Shown piece after piece: positions 1 to 9,269 of a stretch of DNA of 64,000 nucleotides. A program made the translations under genes and the position numbers. Every line of letters begins with the position of its first letter. Position 1 is the stretch's first letter. The stretch spans positions 489,130 through 553,129 of the forward strand of contig JXCB02000001.1 in the NCBI GenBank assembly GCA_000828075.3, in the 5' to 3' direction. This stretch comes from Tolypothrix campylonemoides VB511288. Lineage in GTDB: Bacteria > Cyanobacteriota > Cyanobacteriia > Cyanobacteriales > Nostocaceae. The notes beneath the pieces were generated by a model. The model searched no databases, was not told where the DNA came from, and saw only the letters and a program-made list of their open reading frames with translations.

Positions 1-2
1 AT

Positions 3-194
3 TATAACTTTTCCTCTGTTGAAATTAAGCAAACAGCATTCCGAATTGATGGTGTTTTTATACCGACACAAACTGAAGACAACCCGATTTATTTTGTCGA
101 AGTTCAGTTTCAAACCGACACAGAAATTTATTCGCGCCTGTTTACTGAAACAAGCAGGCGCAGGACTTCTTGCAGCAACGTTGGCAGAGTCTGA
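3..194 (+). pseudogene. Rpn/DUF2887-type nuclease-transposase fragment, broken
   Basis: The frame beginning at base 3 reads in from beyond the window edge and contains the block AFRIDGVFIP followed by PIYFVEVQFQ and YSRLFTE. This is the N-terminal PD-(D/E)XK-like region of the cyanobacterial DUF2887/Rpn family (recombination-promoting nuclease / putative transposase). The frame then drifts into unrelated residues and stops at 192-194, well short of a full family member. Another frame (19-222) is also open but does not match the family. Bases 195-337 have an open stretch without a start codon that I cannot assign. I call this a decayed remnant. Confidence 0.5.
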
Positions 195-337
195 GCAAGT
201 AGCAGCTAGACTCAATTTTTAGAAGCGCTGGCTGAATTAGGAAAGCTAACTAGACGAGTCGAATCGTTTAGTTTGAACTACAATCTAGCGGCGAGATGGG
301 CGATTGGGCAACGAATTTTGGTTCCTTTTAAGGTTAG

Positions 338-1354
338 CTAAATTTCCCTCCCGTTTCTCAATGCTTGTACCGCAAGCATTGCTAACGCTGCCGTACCAGC
401 AACTGCACCCCACTTGAACTGCGGATTCTTATCCAGCCAGTCGGAAATGCTTGGTACCACCATATGGCTAAAGTCTCCCTCAACTCTAGTATCAGTTGGG
501 ACAGGCTCATAAAAACTGTTTCTTTCATCTTCAGACTTTGGCTCAGTGGTGCGCTGGAGCCGGAAGCCGATAAGCAGCAACAAGGAATCTAGCAGTTCGG
601 GCGAGAGCCGCTGCAAGATATCTAGCGCCTTAGCCGCATCTCCAACAAGGAAGTCACGAGTTGGATGTTCAGCAACGTAGAGGATCGCATCAGCCACTAG
701 CTTAGGGTCATAATAGGGCGGTATTCCTGCTGGCTTCACGCCTAACTTAGTGCGAGCATTGTTCCAAAAGGGTGTGTTGATAACTGCAGGCTTCACACTC
801 GTCACACTAATGGGTACTTTCTCATGTTGCAACTCGACACGCAGGGCTTCCACAAAGCCTTCTATGCCGTGCTTTGCTGCAGAGTAGGCACTCTGGTATG
901 GGAGGCTTCGCCTGCCCTCGATTGAAGATATGTGGATCAGTGCCCCCCGCCCCTCACGCTTGAGATGGGGTAGCGCCGCCATCGCACCGTATACCTGCCC
1001 CATCAAGTTGATATTAACGACGCGCTGAAACTCTTCTGGTGTAGTGTTGTCGAATGTGGCAAAGACGGCGATCGCCGGGCAATGCACCCAAGTATCGAGT
1101 CGTCCGTAGACTTCGACCGTACGGTCAGCGATCGCCTTGACCTGATCAAAGTCGTCTACATCGGCGACGATGGCAGTTGCTTCACCGCCAAACGCTCGAA
1201 TCTCGTCCACCAAGGAATTTAGCTTCGCCTCACCACGAGCAGAGACAACCACCTTTGCCCCACGCCGTGCAAACTGGAGCGCTGTCTCACGCCCGATACC
1301 ACTCGAAGCTCCAACGACTGAAACAACTTGCTGATTTATTGGCTTTAGCTGCAT
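338..1354 (-). CDS. SDR family NAD(P)-dependent oxidoreductase
   Basis: A 338-residue short-chain dehydrogenase/reductase. The Rossmann glycine motif GASSGIG is at residues 15-21 and the catalytic pair is Y157 and K161 (YSAAK) with a Ser near 144. The usual NNAG motif is replaced by HCPA at about 91-94, which is seen in some divergent SDRs. It is longer than a classical SDR (about 250 residues): the extra C-terminal 90 residues end in a hydrophobic stretch (about 315-333) that could be a membrane anchor. It lies 24 bases downstream of the alpha/beta hydrolase and in the same direction as phaB, so phaB-hydrolase-SDR probably form one transcript. The substrate cannot be deduced. Oxidoreductase class is secure; a PHA-related role is inference from position. 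Confidence 0.85.
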   Translation of the reverse strand: MQLKPINQQVVSVVGASSGIGRETALQFARRGAKVVVSARGEAKLNSLVDEIRAFGGEATAIVADVDDFDQVKAIADRTVEVYGRLDTWVHCPAIAVFATFDNTTPEEFQRVVNINLMGQVYGAMAALPHLKREGRGALIHISSIEGRRSLPYQSAYSAAKHGIEGFVEALRVELQHEKVPISVTSVKPAVINTPFWNNARTKLGVKPAGIPPYYDPKLVADAILYVAEHPTRDFLVGDAAKALDILQRLSPELLDSLLLLIGFRLQRTTEPKSEDERNSFYEPVPTDTRVEGDFSHMVVPSISDWLDKNPQFKWGAVAGTAALAMLAVQALRNGREI

Positions 1355-1378
1355 TAATGCTACTCCTTAAAGTTCTTA

Positions 1379-2266
1379 CTAAAAATCAACGCCCGCCAGA
1401 AACTGGCTCAACGCCTCAGTAAACTGTTCGGGACGTTCAATGTGGGGTATGTGACCGCAGTCAGGTATCAAGGCAAGTTGTCCTTTCTGTAAACGGCTGA
1501 CTGCATCTTGAGCTTGTTCTTTTGGGAAAATCAAGTCCTCTGTACCCCAGACAACAAGAGTTGGCATCTGCAACTGCCCTAAAGAGTCAAGCAACACCTG
1601 GCGCTGTCCAAATAAATTCAGCTGGTCACGCAACGAGGACAGGGTGGCTTCAAGAAAGTAGGGAAGAAGCGACATACGCTCCTGCTCTGCTATCCACTCT
1701 TCTGGAACGAGTGAGGGGTGAGCAAAAAATAGCGATGCCCGTGCCCAAGCTCGCAGCTTATTGTTAGGAGGCACTTTGCACATCAGTGTCGCAGCTTCTC
1801 CGTACAACGGCACGGTCAAAAGGGACAGGATAGGGTTGACCACCTGACCCAGCCCGGAACTGTCTACCAGCACCAAGGCGGCAACTTTTTCAGAATGTGA
1901 CAGTGCAAAGCGCAGGGCAACCAGACCACCTAGCGAGTTGCCCACGAGTATTGCCCGTTCAATTCCTAGAGCGTCGAGAAAGTCAGCCACGAACTGCTTA
2001 AGAAATTCCACCGAGTATTCGCGGTTGGGTTTAGCAGCATCGCCGAAACCTGGAAAATCTAATGCGTAGACCCGATGACGATTAGCCAGCTTGGGCATCA
2101 CCCAAAACCAATCAAGAGCGCTGTCAGCATCTCCATGTAGCAACACCAACGGTGGGTCATAGTCGCCCGCCGTAAAGTAGCGAGTGGTTAAACCGCCTAC
2201 ATTTATTCGCCGCTCTTCAACCGCTGTTTTCACACTTTGCTCCATCATGTTTAAAGCATCAGCCAT
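1379..2266 (-). CDS. alpha/beta hydrolase next to phaB
   Basis: An alpha/beta-hydrolase fold enzyme of about 295 residues. The nucleophile elbow is GNSLGG (Ser about 111 from this start), the oxyanion region is LLHGDADS, the acid is in WGTEDLIFP and the catalytic His is in DCGHIPHIE. The ATG at 2266 is preceded by GAGG about 12 bases upstream. A TTG at 2284, which overlaps the phaB stop codon, would add six residues, so translational coupling to phaB is possible. Co-transcription with acetoacetyl-CoA reductase suggests a hydrolase acting on PHA-derived or CoA-ester compounds, but it could equally be a general esterase. Confidence 0.85.
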   Translation of the reverse strand: MADALNMMEQSVKTAVEERRINVGGLTTRYFTAGDYDPPLVLLHGDADSALDWFWVMPKLANRHRVYALDFPGFGDAAKPNREYSVEFLKQFVADFLDALGIERAILVGNSLGGLVALRFALSHSEKVAALVLVDSSGLGQVVNPILSLLTVPLYGEAATLMCKVPPNNKLRAWARASLFFAHPSLVPEEWIAEQERMSLLPYFLEATLSSLRDQLNLFGQRQVLLDSLGQLQMPTLVVWGTEDLIFPKEQAQDAVSRLQKGQLALIPDCGHIPHIERPEQFTEALSQFLAGVDF

Positions 2267-2280
2267 TGCCGTTATCAACC

Positions 2281-3000
2281 TCAAGTGTGATGGGCACCGT
2301 TGACTCTCAGAACCTCACCAGTGACGTAGCTGCTGGCTATGGGCGACAGCAGGAAAGCCACTGCCCAGGCTACCTCCTCGGGCTTGCCAAAGCGACGGAA
2401 AGGAATTTCAGACAGAATGCGCTCTTTGACTTTGTCTGGAACCGACTTGACCATATCAGTCTCAATGAATCCCGGTGCCACAGCGTTAGCTCGTACCCCG
2501 TAGCGAGCCGCCTCTAAAGCTAGGGACTTTGTTAGACCAATCACAGCCGCTTTGGATGCTGCGTAGTTGGTCTGACCGATGTTTCCTCGCTCACCCGAAA
2601 TTGAACTGATACACACAATCGAACCTTCCCGACGCTCGTACATCTTGGGGATAACGGGCATCAGCGTGTTGTATACTCCCTTCAAATTTGTATCAATTAC
2701 CTCATTCCAGTCATCTGTCTTAAGTTTGGGAAAAAAGTTATCTCTGGTAATTCCAGCGTTAGCGACAATCCCGTAAATCGGTCCTAGTTTCTGTTCAACC
2801 TGTTCTGCGGCTTTTTCCATTGCTGCGGAGTCAGTCACATCGGCTTGAATTGCCACTCCATTTTGACCATTGCTATCGCTACGGTATGTGTAAGCAACCT
2901 TGGTTCCCAGCTCCTCCAACAGACTGACTATTGCCGCTCCTATCCCTCTATTACCGCCAGTTACCAAAACGACTTTATCTTCCAGCCCCAAAGAGACCAT
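2281..3000 (-). CDS. phaB: acetoacetyl-CoA reductase (PhaB/FabG-like SDR)
   Basis: A 239-residue classical SDR. It has GGNRGIG near residue 15, NAG in VANAGITRD, Ser in CISSISG, and YAASK as the Tyr/Lys catalytic pair. Length and motifs fit both FabG and PhaB. I favour PhaB, which reduces acetoacetyl-CoA to (R)-3-hydroxybutyryl-CoA with NADPH, because phaA, a phasin, phaE and phaC lie within 8 kb. It is the first gene of a minus-strand set with the hydrolase and SDR. Start is the ATG at 3000. Confidence 0.85.
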   Translation of the reverse strand: MVSLGLEDKVVLVTGGNRGIGAAIVSLLEELGTKVAYTYRSDSNGQNGVAIQADVTDSAAMEKAAEQVEQKLGPIYGIVANAGITRDNFFPKLKTDDWNEVIDTNLKGVYNTLMPVIPKMYERREGSIVCISSISGERGNIGQTNYAASKAAVIGLTKSLALEAARYGVRANAVAPGFIETDMVKSVPDKVKERILSEIPFRRFGKPEEVAWAVAFLLSPIASSYVTGEVLRVNGAHHT

Positions 3001-3565
3001 GAATCACTTCCACTGTTATATATAGCGGTTTGCAACCCGCAGTAAGGTACACAAAGAAATAATGAACCACTCATGGGACAATAAATAAAAGTTTTTGCTC
3101 TGTCTTCCCACGCCACTTCTCAAGGGCGGGACGGCAGTTTGCACCGTCGGGGGAACCCCCTATGCCTACGGCACGCCAAGGGCGAACGGGTTCACCAGTC
3201 GCCTACGGCGGGAAACCCTTTCGGCAGTCGCCTGGCTGTCGGGAAACCCTCCCGCAGCGCTGCAGTGAGGCAGCGCTGGATTCACCGCAACGCACTGCCT
3301 CGGGAACCCCCGCACTCTTTGTGGCTCCCCAATGCATCGGGGGGAATGAGGGGGGGTGGACACGAGATTTATTTGTACTTCATTCTAGTACTCTGTCAAG
3401 GCAACGCCTGCTAGCTAAACCAATTTCTAAACTTATCCTCTGTTTCTCTTCCTCTGCGTTCTCTGCGCCTAGAGCGGTTTTTTATTTAACCCCTCAAAGT
3501 TAGGTTGCCAGACCACTAGTGAGAAGCGTTATAAAACCTGCTCAAGTACAGCAAAATGCTGACTG
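3001..3565. repeat. gap with GC-rich palindromic repeat cluster
   Basis: This gap of about 565 bases carries no credible gene. Bases about 3150-3350 are GC-rich and full of short inverted pieces of the type CCTACGGCGGGAAACCC and GTCGCCTGGCTGTCGGG. The same word family recurs at about 34135-34200, marking it as a dispersed genomic repeat. Several overlapping open frames run through it on both strands, as expected of repeat DNA, and none resembles a protein. Confidence 0.55.
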
Positions 3566-4612
3566 TTATTGCAAAGAAGCTGCCATTTCTTGCTGAATTT
3601 TGCTTTTGGCAGTTTTAAATTCAGTCGCCATTTGCTCCTTCTGCTCGTTGCTGCAATTTTTGTCGATCGCCGGGAACATCGTAAATTCTTCTTGGCGAAT
3701 GTGGTCGCCAAGCACATCCATCAGGTGTTTAATTTTTGATCTGAACTCGTCGGCTGAAGCGGGATTAATAGACTTAATTTCATCTAACATCTGCTTCATT
3801 TGAGCCTGCTCATCGTACAGTTCTTGAGTGTTGTCATTGCCATAGAATGACCGAACTTTTGGATAGACAACTTCTTCTTCAGCTTGAGCGTGTGCTAGTA
3901 AATCTTTGTAGAGCTGCCCAAAATACTCTTGGAGCTTTTGAGGATCTTTGGTAGCTCCGATTTCGGTGAAAATTGTATTCACTTTGTCGTGATCCAGACG
4001 GATGAGGGTCTGGATGTTCATATCCTGTTTGTCAGTGTTTTGGGTAATCACACTGCCAGCTACACCCGATAATGCAGCGATCGCATCTTGCACCCGTCCC
4101 CAGATTCCCTGATCGGCATCAAGACCGGTCATTTCGCGGACACCGACCTGTTCGAGCATCCCCTTGAGCTGTTCTTGGTGAGCGCGACCCTCAAAGTTGA
4201 CGGTATTTAAAGGCGCAATTGCCACTTCAATATCAGCCCCTACTTTCTGAGCTGCTTTGTGGATCATAATTCCACTCATAGCTTGACCATGCTTCATAAG
4301 TTCATGGTGAATGAGTTTCTGATAAAACGTAAACTCATCGCCTGACATCATCTGCTCAAATTGCGGAATAAATATCTTGGTTGCAGCACTAGGTTCAGCT
4401 TGAATGCCGTATTGAACGATGACAGTATCTATGATGCCTATGTTTTTCTGGTCATCCTCAAGCATATTTTGGAGACGCTTGCGAACATCTTCATAAGGGC
4501 AGACATCTATAAGTTTTTGGTCGTTCGAGATAATTAAATTTTGAAAGGCTTTCAGGTCTGCCAATCTTTCAGCAATAGCAAGCCGCTTCGTATCCTCTAG
4601 TGTTGTAACCAC
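3566..4612 (-). CDS. hemerythrin HHE-domain protein with N-terminal ferritin-like helical domain
   Basis: A 348-residue, mostly helical protein. Residues about 200-320 match the HHE hemerythrin-like domain, which binds a di-iron centre: H208 (LDHDK), H241 with E245 (HAQAEEE), and H304 with E308 (HIRQEE). The fourth block normally reads EHxxMK but here is EQAQMK, so the expected His is Q269. The N-terminal 190 residues are a separate helical region with paired His (H102, H103, H108). Likely roles are oxygen or peroxide sensing or iron handling. It stands alone between phaB and phaA. Confidence 0.75.
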   Translation of the reverse strand: MVTTLEDTKRLAIAERLADLKAFQNLIISNDQKLIDVCPYEDVRKRLQNMLEDDQKNIGIIDTVIVQYGIQAEPSAATKIFIPQFEQMMSGDEFTFYQKLIHHELMKHGQAMSGIMIHKAAQKVGADIEVAIAPLNTVNFEGRAHQEQLKGMLEQVGVREMTGLDADQGIWGRVQDAIAALSGVAGSVITQNTDKQDMNIQTLIRLDHDKVNTIFTEIGATKDPQKLQEYFGQLYKDLLAHAQAEEEVVYPKVRSFYGNDNTQELYDEQAQMKQMLDEIKSINPASADEFRSKIKHLMDVLGDHIRQEEFTMFPAIDKNCSNEQKEQMATEFKTAKSKIQQEMAASLQ

Positions 4613-5109
4613 GTTTAGTTCTCCTCCATGAAAATAATCTAAAAATCATCTAATTGATCCCCTTTCACCGCAGAGGCAATACCAATTCAAAATTCGCTCA
4701 TTCATAAGGTACGGCATTAAGAAAGGCTAAGATAACGACGGTTTAGGAGCGTGTATCTGTCGCATTCTTTTTTCAAATTGGTATAATGTGGCTCCTCACA
4801 AGTTCGCCAAACGTTACTCACGTCTGGCTTTGAGAACCTGATCGAACACAATTACCTTAGTGATAGAAATGGGTTATGTTTTCAAGCAACAAAAACCTTC
4901 AATACCTTGATTTTGCAGGTGATCCAGTTTGAGTCCACCTAACCTGGGTTAGATGTTTCAGTTGAGCTTACAAAAAGCTGAGCCGGATGACTGAACTAAG
5001 AATTCACAGCTTTTACTAACAGGACTTACGCAATCGCCCGCTCCCTTTCTCACGGCTGGGGTCTGGGCAATACTCTTCCCAATCCCCAATCCCTAATCCC
5101 CAGTCCCTT
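4613..5109. other. intergenic, MITE-like element plus a solo repeat end
   Basis: No gene is seen in these 497 bases. They hold the inverted-repeat element at 4679-4784 and a single copy of AGGACTTACGCA at 5021-5032, the terminal repeat of the elements at 34325-34463 and 49804-49904. The solo copy has no partner nearby, so it may be an element scar. Bases 5060-5100 are a low-complexity run of CCCAATCCC-type words just after the phaA stop. Confidence 0.4.
4679..4784. repeat. MITE-like element, 106 bp
   Basis: The ends are perfect 9-base inverted repeats, ATACCAATT and AATTGGTAT, and similarity continues inward (caaaa / ttttc). There is no coding content. The size and end structure fit a non-autonomous miniature element, but I see only one copy here and no clear target duplication. 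Confidence 0.4.
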
Positions 5110-6300
5110 TTACAGTCGCTCCAGTGCAAACGCCGTACCACCACCAGTACCATGACAAACCGCTGCTAGCCCGAACTGCCCATTCCTGTGCTGCAAAGCG
5201 TTGAGCAGCGTGACGATGATTCGTGCTCCCGAAGCGCCGATGGGATGCCCTAGTGCGATCGCCCCCCCAAAGATATTGAGCTTCTCGTAAGGAATTCCCA
5301 GCACTCGGTTAAACAGCACGTTGCTCAAAGCAAAAGCTTCGTTGTTCTCGAACAAGTCAAAATCGTAGATTCTCATCTTCAGCTTGTCTAAAAGCTTATT
5401 CACTGCCAAGATGGGAACTTCAGGGAAACGCCAAGCTTCCCCACCGATCCACGATCCCCCAATCACCCGTGCTAGAGGTACCAGTCCGTAACGTTCCACC
5501 GCCGTTTGGCTTGCCAAGACAAGAGCTGCTGCTCCGTCTGATATCTGGCTACTGTTACCCGCAGTGAACACCCCATCCTCTGTGAAAGCAGCCTTGAGCC
5601 GGGTTAGGCTCTCCAAGGTGGTTTCGGGGCGAATGCCTTCATCTTTTTGCACCAATTCCAAACCTTTCTTCCCTTTGACCTCAATTGGTACAATCTCCTT
5701 GTTGAAGCAGCCTTGTTCCGTGGCGAGTTTTGCCCGCTGCTGTGAATACAGAGCGACTTGATCCAAGTCAGCCCGCGTCACCTGGTAAGCTGCTGCCAGC
5801 CTTTCTGCTTGCTCTCCCATCGCTTCAGCGGTCGTGGGATCGGTGAGACCGTCGTAAAGTAAAATATCTGTGAGTTGCTCTGGCGAACCCAACAGGAATT
5901 TGTACCCCCATCTCGCTCGGTGTGATAGGAAAAATCCGGTCTGGGACATAGATTCCATTCCACCAGCAAGTACGATGTCGGCTTCACCAGCGCGGATAGC
6001 AGTGGCGGCGTTCATCACGCTCATCATTCCCGAGGAACACACCATGTCCACTGCATACCCGTTCACCGTTTCTGGAATTCCAGCCTTGAAAGCCGCTTGA
6101 CGGGGCAATGACTGTCCGTGACCGGCTCTCAGGACATTGCCAAAGATGTAAAGGTCTAATGCTTCCTCGGATATTCCTGCCCGTTCCAACGCAGCGCGCA
6201 TGGCGATCGCACCTAAATCCACTGGCGAAAAACCCGCAAGCACACCTCCGAACCGACCGAGTGGGGTGCGTACTGCTGAGACAATATAAGCTTCTTGCAT
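5110..6300 (-). CDS. phaA: acetyl-CoA C-acetyltransferase (thiolase)
   Basis: A thiolase-superfamily enzyme of 396 residues that condenses two acetyl-CoA into acetoacetyl-CoA, the first step of poly-3-hydroxybutyrate synthesis. All catalytic residues are present at canonical spacing: C88 (MVCSSGM), H352 (GHPIGASG) and C382 (CHGTGGG). I chose the ATG at 6300 because the protein then begins MQEAYIVSAVRTP as in thiolases. An ATG at 6312 would add four residues. It is divergent from the phasin gene, so the two may share a regulatory region. Assignment to PHA rather than fatty-acid turnover rests on its neighbours. Confidence 0.9.
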   Translation of the reverse strand: MQEAYIVSAVRTPLGRFGGVLAGFSPVDLGAIAMRAALERAGISEEALDLYIFGNVLRAGHGQSLPRQAAFKAGIPETVNGYAVDMVCSSGMMSVMNAATAIRAGEADIVLAGGMESMSQTGFFLSHRARWGYKFLLGSPEQLTDILLYDGLTDPTTAEAMGEQAERLAAAYQVTRADLDQVALYSQQRAKLATEQGCFNKEIVPIEVKGKKGLELVQKDEGIRPETTLESLTRLKAAFTEDGVFTAGNSSQISDGAAALVLASQTAVERYGLVPLARVIGGSWIGGEAWRFPEVPILAVNKLLDKLKMRIYDFDLFENNEAFALSNVLFNRVLGIPYEKLNIFGGAIALGHPIGASGARIIVTLLNALQHRNGQFGLAAVCHGTGGGTAFALERL

Positions 6301-6610
6301 ACTGATTACCATTTTTACAATCTCACGTTTTTAAGCGCTACCAACTTCAAGCGGGATGCTTATGGCAGCAGATTTCATTAGTTTATGAAATGTGGATTTG
6401 AGCTTCCTCACTGTTTGCTTAACATAGCAATTTTTTGCAGATTTCATGCTTTATTTTCATGGTTTCAACGCTTTTTTTTAAACTATTTCCCATGAATTGT
6501 AAAAAATATTTTTTTAGATATCAACCATAAGGCGAGTTATCAATTATTATTTAAAAAAGTGCGATACCAGACAATCAGTATTGTATAACAAATTAAAAGG
6601 GGCAACGAAA
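6301..6610. other. divergent phaA/phasin intergenic region
   Basis: These 310 AT-rich bases separate the divergent phaA and phasin starts and must hold both promoters. A homopolymeric T/A-rich core lies at about 6470-6515. I see no gene and no operator I can name. Confidence 0.35.
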
Positions 6611-6874
6611 ATGGATTTGTTCAATAATTTTGAACAGTACTTAAGACAGTTAAGCGAAATGCAAAGAGGGGTTTTTAATAGCTGGACATCTATGATGCCA
6701 AATATGCAGAACTTTACCACACCAAACTTCCGTAACAATTTCGAGAATACCCTAAAATTTCAGGAAAACCTGGTGACAACTTCTCTAGAATTGCAAGCTC
6801 TGTTAGCTCGTATGTCACTCGAAACCCAGAAGCAATTTTGGGAGGGCTATTTTAATATGTTACGGAAAGTATGA
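6611..6874 (+). CDS. phaP: phasin-like PHA granule protein
   Basis: A small helical, Gln/Met-rich protein of 87 residues with no cysteine, no signal peptide and no membrane segment. It resembles the short cyanobacterial phasins (Synechocystis Ssl2501 type) that coat PHA granules. The ATG at 6611 is preceded by AAAAGGGGC at a good ribosome-binding distance. The upstream TTG at 6581 would add ten residues but has no such site. It is divergent from phaA and followed by two strong hairpins, consistent with an abundant monocistronic message. Family assignment is from general character and context. Confidence 0.65.
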   Translation: MDLFNNFEQYLRQLSEMQRGVFNSWTSMMPNMQNFTTPNFRNNFENTLKFQENLVTTSLELQALLARMSLETQKQFWEGYFNMLRKV

Positions 6875-6953
6875 ATAAAAAAGCTGAGTGATCAGTAGAG
6901 TGGCATTCGGTTCACATCATATATAGTGGAGTGCTTTCTGTTTTTTTATAGTG

Positions 6954-6993
6954 TGTTTGTCAAGGAATTATGAAATAATTTCTCTGACAAACA
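6954..6993 (+). other. hairpin downstream of phasin gene
   Basis: Arms TGTTTGTCA and TGACAAACA pair perfectly and the pairing extends inward through AATTAT/ATAATT around a short loop. It lies about 80 bases after the phasin stop. There is no T run after it, so it is more likely an RNA-stabilising 3' structure than the terminator itself. Confidence 0.4.
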
Positions 6994-7012
6994 TACTTTC
7001 AGTATTAATAAA

Positions 7013-7045
7013 GCCCCCAATAATTTATTGGGGGGAGTGTTTTTC
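7013..7045 (+). terminator. Rho-independent terminator of phasin transcript
   Basis: CCCCCAATAA pairs with TTATTGGGGG with almost no loop, followed by GAGTGTTTTTC. The G/C stem plus T-rich tail on the plus strand fits an intrinsic terminator about 140 bases after the phasin stop. Confidence 0.7.
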
Positions 7046-7358
7046 GTGTGAAACGGTTATTTTAAGGGAAACTTTTTCTATTCTTTCTTTTCATTAAGAG
7101 TTCTACTTCGCTAACAAAGCCATTGACTAAAATTTAACCCTGCAACTTTGTCTAATCTTCTATCTAAAGAGAGAAGGCATAATTTTAACCATTTCGTATT
7201 CCTGAATACAAAACTTAAGAAATACGTGCTGGATTTTGGGGAATTTTGTCCTCATTCCAAAACTGACAGAAAAGCCAAGTAGAGATTATTAAGAGACAAC
7301 TAGCGATCGTAAACTGCACCATTGCTCCATTAAAATGATGCAAAGAGGGTTTTTTTAC

Positions 7359-7462
7359 ATCTTGCACCAGTTATAAGGACGCGTCTTGCGCCCACTCCAC
7401 AAATCCATCCAATTCTTGTGGGATGGGCATCTTGCCCGTCCATACTTTAAATGGTGCAAGAT
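7359..7462. repeat. MITE-like element, 104 bp
   Basis: Perfect 11-base inverted ends, ATCTTGCACCA and TGGTGCAAGAT. The interior contains GTGGGATGGGCATCTTGCCCGTCC, a GC-rich hairpin word family that recurs around 48840-48905. It has no coding content and lies in the 627-base gap between the phasin and the histidine kinase, the rest of which (7046-7358) is AT-rich and unassigned. Confidence 0.4.
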
Positions 7463-7501
7463 TTGAGTTTTGCAATCTACTCCTCCCCGCGCTGAGCCAC
7501 A

Positions 7502-8695
7502 ATGAATTTTAGTCAATTGCTTGTTGAAAAAATAGACACAATCACAAAAAACTGGGTTGAAGCAGTTCGCTTTGATAGGCAGATTTCGAGTGCCGATGAT
7601 TTACCACGCTCAGCTATACGGGATCATCTTCCCGATGTTCTCATGGCGATGGCAACCGTGCTTTCCCAATCCCAGGACAGCGATATTCAGTCGATAGTGC
7701 AGAACAGTTTGGAACATGGCGTATTGAGGGCTGCACAAGGTTTCACTCCAATAGAAATTGCACGGGAGTATCGTCTGCTGCGTCAGGTGATCTTTTCTAC
7801 TTTAGAGGCAGATTTACTAGAGGGTACGGTTCGAGAAGTCATGCGAGTTTATGGTGTGATTGACGCGACGATTGACGAAGCGATCGCCCAGTGCTTCAAA
7901 AGTTATGTGGAGGAGCGATTGCAGGAAATACAGCAGCTACGAAGTCAGGCAGAGCTAACCAATCAGGAACTGACTCGCTTGCTAAAAGCGAATCAGGAGA
8001 ACGTCTCTCAACTGGCACACGAACTGAAAACCCCTCTGAATTCGATTATTGGCTACTCGGAGCTGATTTTGCGCTCCTCACGCAAGAACCCTAAAGTTCA
8101 GGACACCGCTCCCCATCTGGAACACATTGAGCGCGTGGTACGCAATGGTAGACAGTTACTCCGCCTGATCAACGATACATTGGAAATCTCTCGGTATGAG
8201 GCAGGGAAGATGAAACTGAACCCAGAGCCAATAGATGTGCGATCGCTCATCAACGATGTGTTTGAAACGTTGCAGCCTTTGGCTGCTGCAAAAGAGCTAC
8301 AAATGGTGGTTGATTGCGAACGTGTCCCCGAAAAAGTGCTGACAGACCCTTTGCGATTGCAGCAAATTGTCACTAATCTTGTAAGCAATGCGATTCGCTA
8401 CACAGAGTCAGGTAGCGTCAAATTAACGTGCCAGATACTATCCGATAACCAGTGGTCTATAGCAGTCAGTGACACAGGAATCGGGATTGCGCCAGAAGAC
8501 CAATTGCGTGTTTTTGACCCCTTCTTTCGAGCTGACAATAGCGGCACTCCCGTACCCGATAGTACTGGCTTAGGGTTGGCAATTGTCTCGCAGCTCGTAA
8601 AACTTATGCAAGGCAAAATAGAACTGGTATCGCTGTTTGGAGTTGGCTCCACCTTCACAGTCATCTTGCCGCTAGAAGTCAAAACACCCGCTTGA
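7502..8695 (+). CDS. sensor histidine kinase with RsbRD-type N-terminal domain
   Basis: A 397-residue soluble histidine kinase. Residues about 5-140 resemble the RsbRD N-terminal (RsbT co-antagonist type) helical sensor domain. A short coiled coil at about 135-165 leads to the HisKA box with phospho-acceptor H173 (AHELKTPLN), then an ATPase domain with N box (NLVSNAIRYT), G1 (DTGIGI) and G2 (GLGLAI). There is no membrane segment, so it senses something in the cytoplasm. Its stop lies eight bases from the convergent end of a lone receiver gene, the obvious candidate partner. The location inside the PHA gene set suggests, but does not prove, control of storage metabolism. Confidence 0.85.
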   Translation: MNFSQLLVEKIDTITKNWVEAVRFDRQISSADDLPRSAIRDHLPDVLMAMATVLSQSQDSDIQSIVQNSLEHGVLRAAQGFTPIEIAREYRLLRQVIFSTLEADLLEGTVREVMRVYGVIDATIDEAIAQCFKSYVEERLQEIQQLRSQAELTNQELTRLLKANQENVSQLAHELKTPLNSIIGYSELILRSSRKNPKVQDTAPHLEHIERVVRNGRQLLRLINDTLEISRYEAGKMKLNPEPIDVRSLINDVFETLQPLAAAKELQMVVDCERVPEKVLTDPLRLQQIVTNLVSNAIRYTESGSVKLTCQILSDNQWSIAVSDTGIGIAPEDQLRVFDPFFRADNSGTPVPDSTGLGLAIVSQLVKLMQGKIELVSLFGVGSTFTVILPLEVKTPA

Positions 8696-8703
8696 CACTC
8701 CCC

Positions 8704-9117
8704 TTATGAAGGAGAATTCATGGTGTCTTTCAATCGCAAAAATGCTTTAATTCTTGCCATTAATTCATCAAAATCAATCGGCTTACGGATGAAGTCATTA
8801 GCTCCTAGCTCTAATCCTTGGGGTAGATCAGCTTCTGCATAAGCCGTGATCAGAAGAACAGGAAGAAAAGGGAGTTTTTTATTTTCCCGAATACGCCGAG
8901 TGACTTCATAGCCACTCATTCCTGGCATCATCGCATCGAGCAACACGAGATCGGGTGGCGATGCTTCTATCTTGGCTAACGCTAATTTGCCATTATTGGC
9001 AACATCAACCTCATACCCTTCTTCCATCAAAATTGCCTCTAGTAGAGACAAATTATCTTGTGTATCATCCACAATCAGGATGCGTTTAGCTTGAGGTTTA
9101 GCTTGAGAAGAAAACAT
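8704..9117 (-). CDS. single-domain response regulator (CheY-like)
   Basis: A 137-residue receiver domain with no output domain. It carries the acidic pair (VDDTQ), phospho-acceptor D61 (LLDAMMPGM), the conserved Thr (LLITAYA) and Lys (RKPID). It converges on the RsbRD-type histidine kinase and likely takes phosphate from it. With no DNA-binding module it probably acts by protein contact or as a phosphorelay intermediate. Confidence 0.88.
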   Translation of the reverse strand: MFSSQAKPQAKRILIVDDTQDNLSLLEAILMEEGYEVDVANNGKLALAKIEASPPDLVLLDAMMPGMSGYEVTRRIRENKKLPFLPVLLITAYAEADLPQGLELGANDFIRKPIDFDELMARIKAFLRLKDTMNSPS

Positions 9118-9269
9118 AAAATCAAGTCTCCATTTAGGTAAAGAGGCTTATATCAATTTGGCGCTTGGCGACTTGCAGTTTCACAAGTGCGGTGCAAGAC
9201 GTCTCTTATCAAAATGCTGGAATTTTGTCAATTTATAATAGCTATTTGTTGGCTTACTGACCTCCTACC

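Noticed and set aside
3139-3414. Overlapping open frames on both strands in the GC-rich spacer
   Set aside because: They run through a dispersed palindromic repeat cluster that recurs at 34135-34200.
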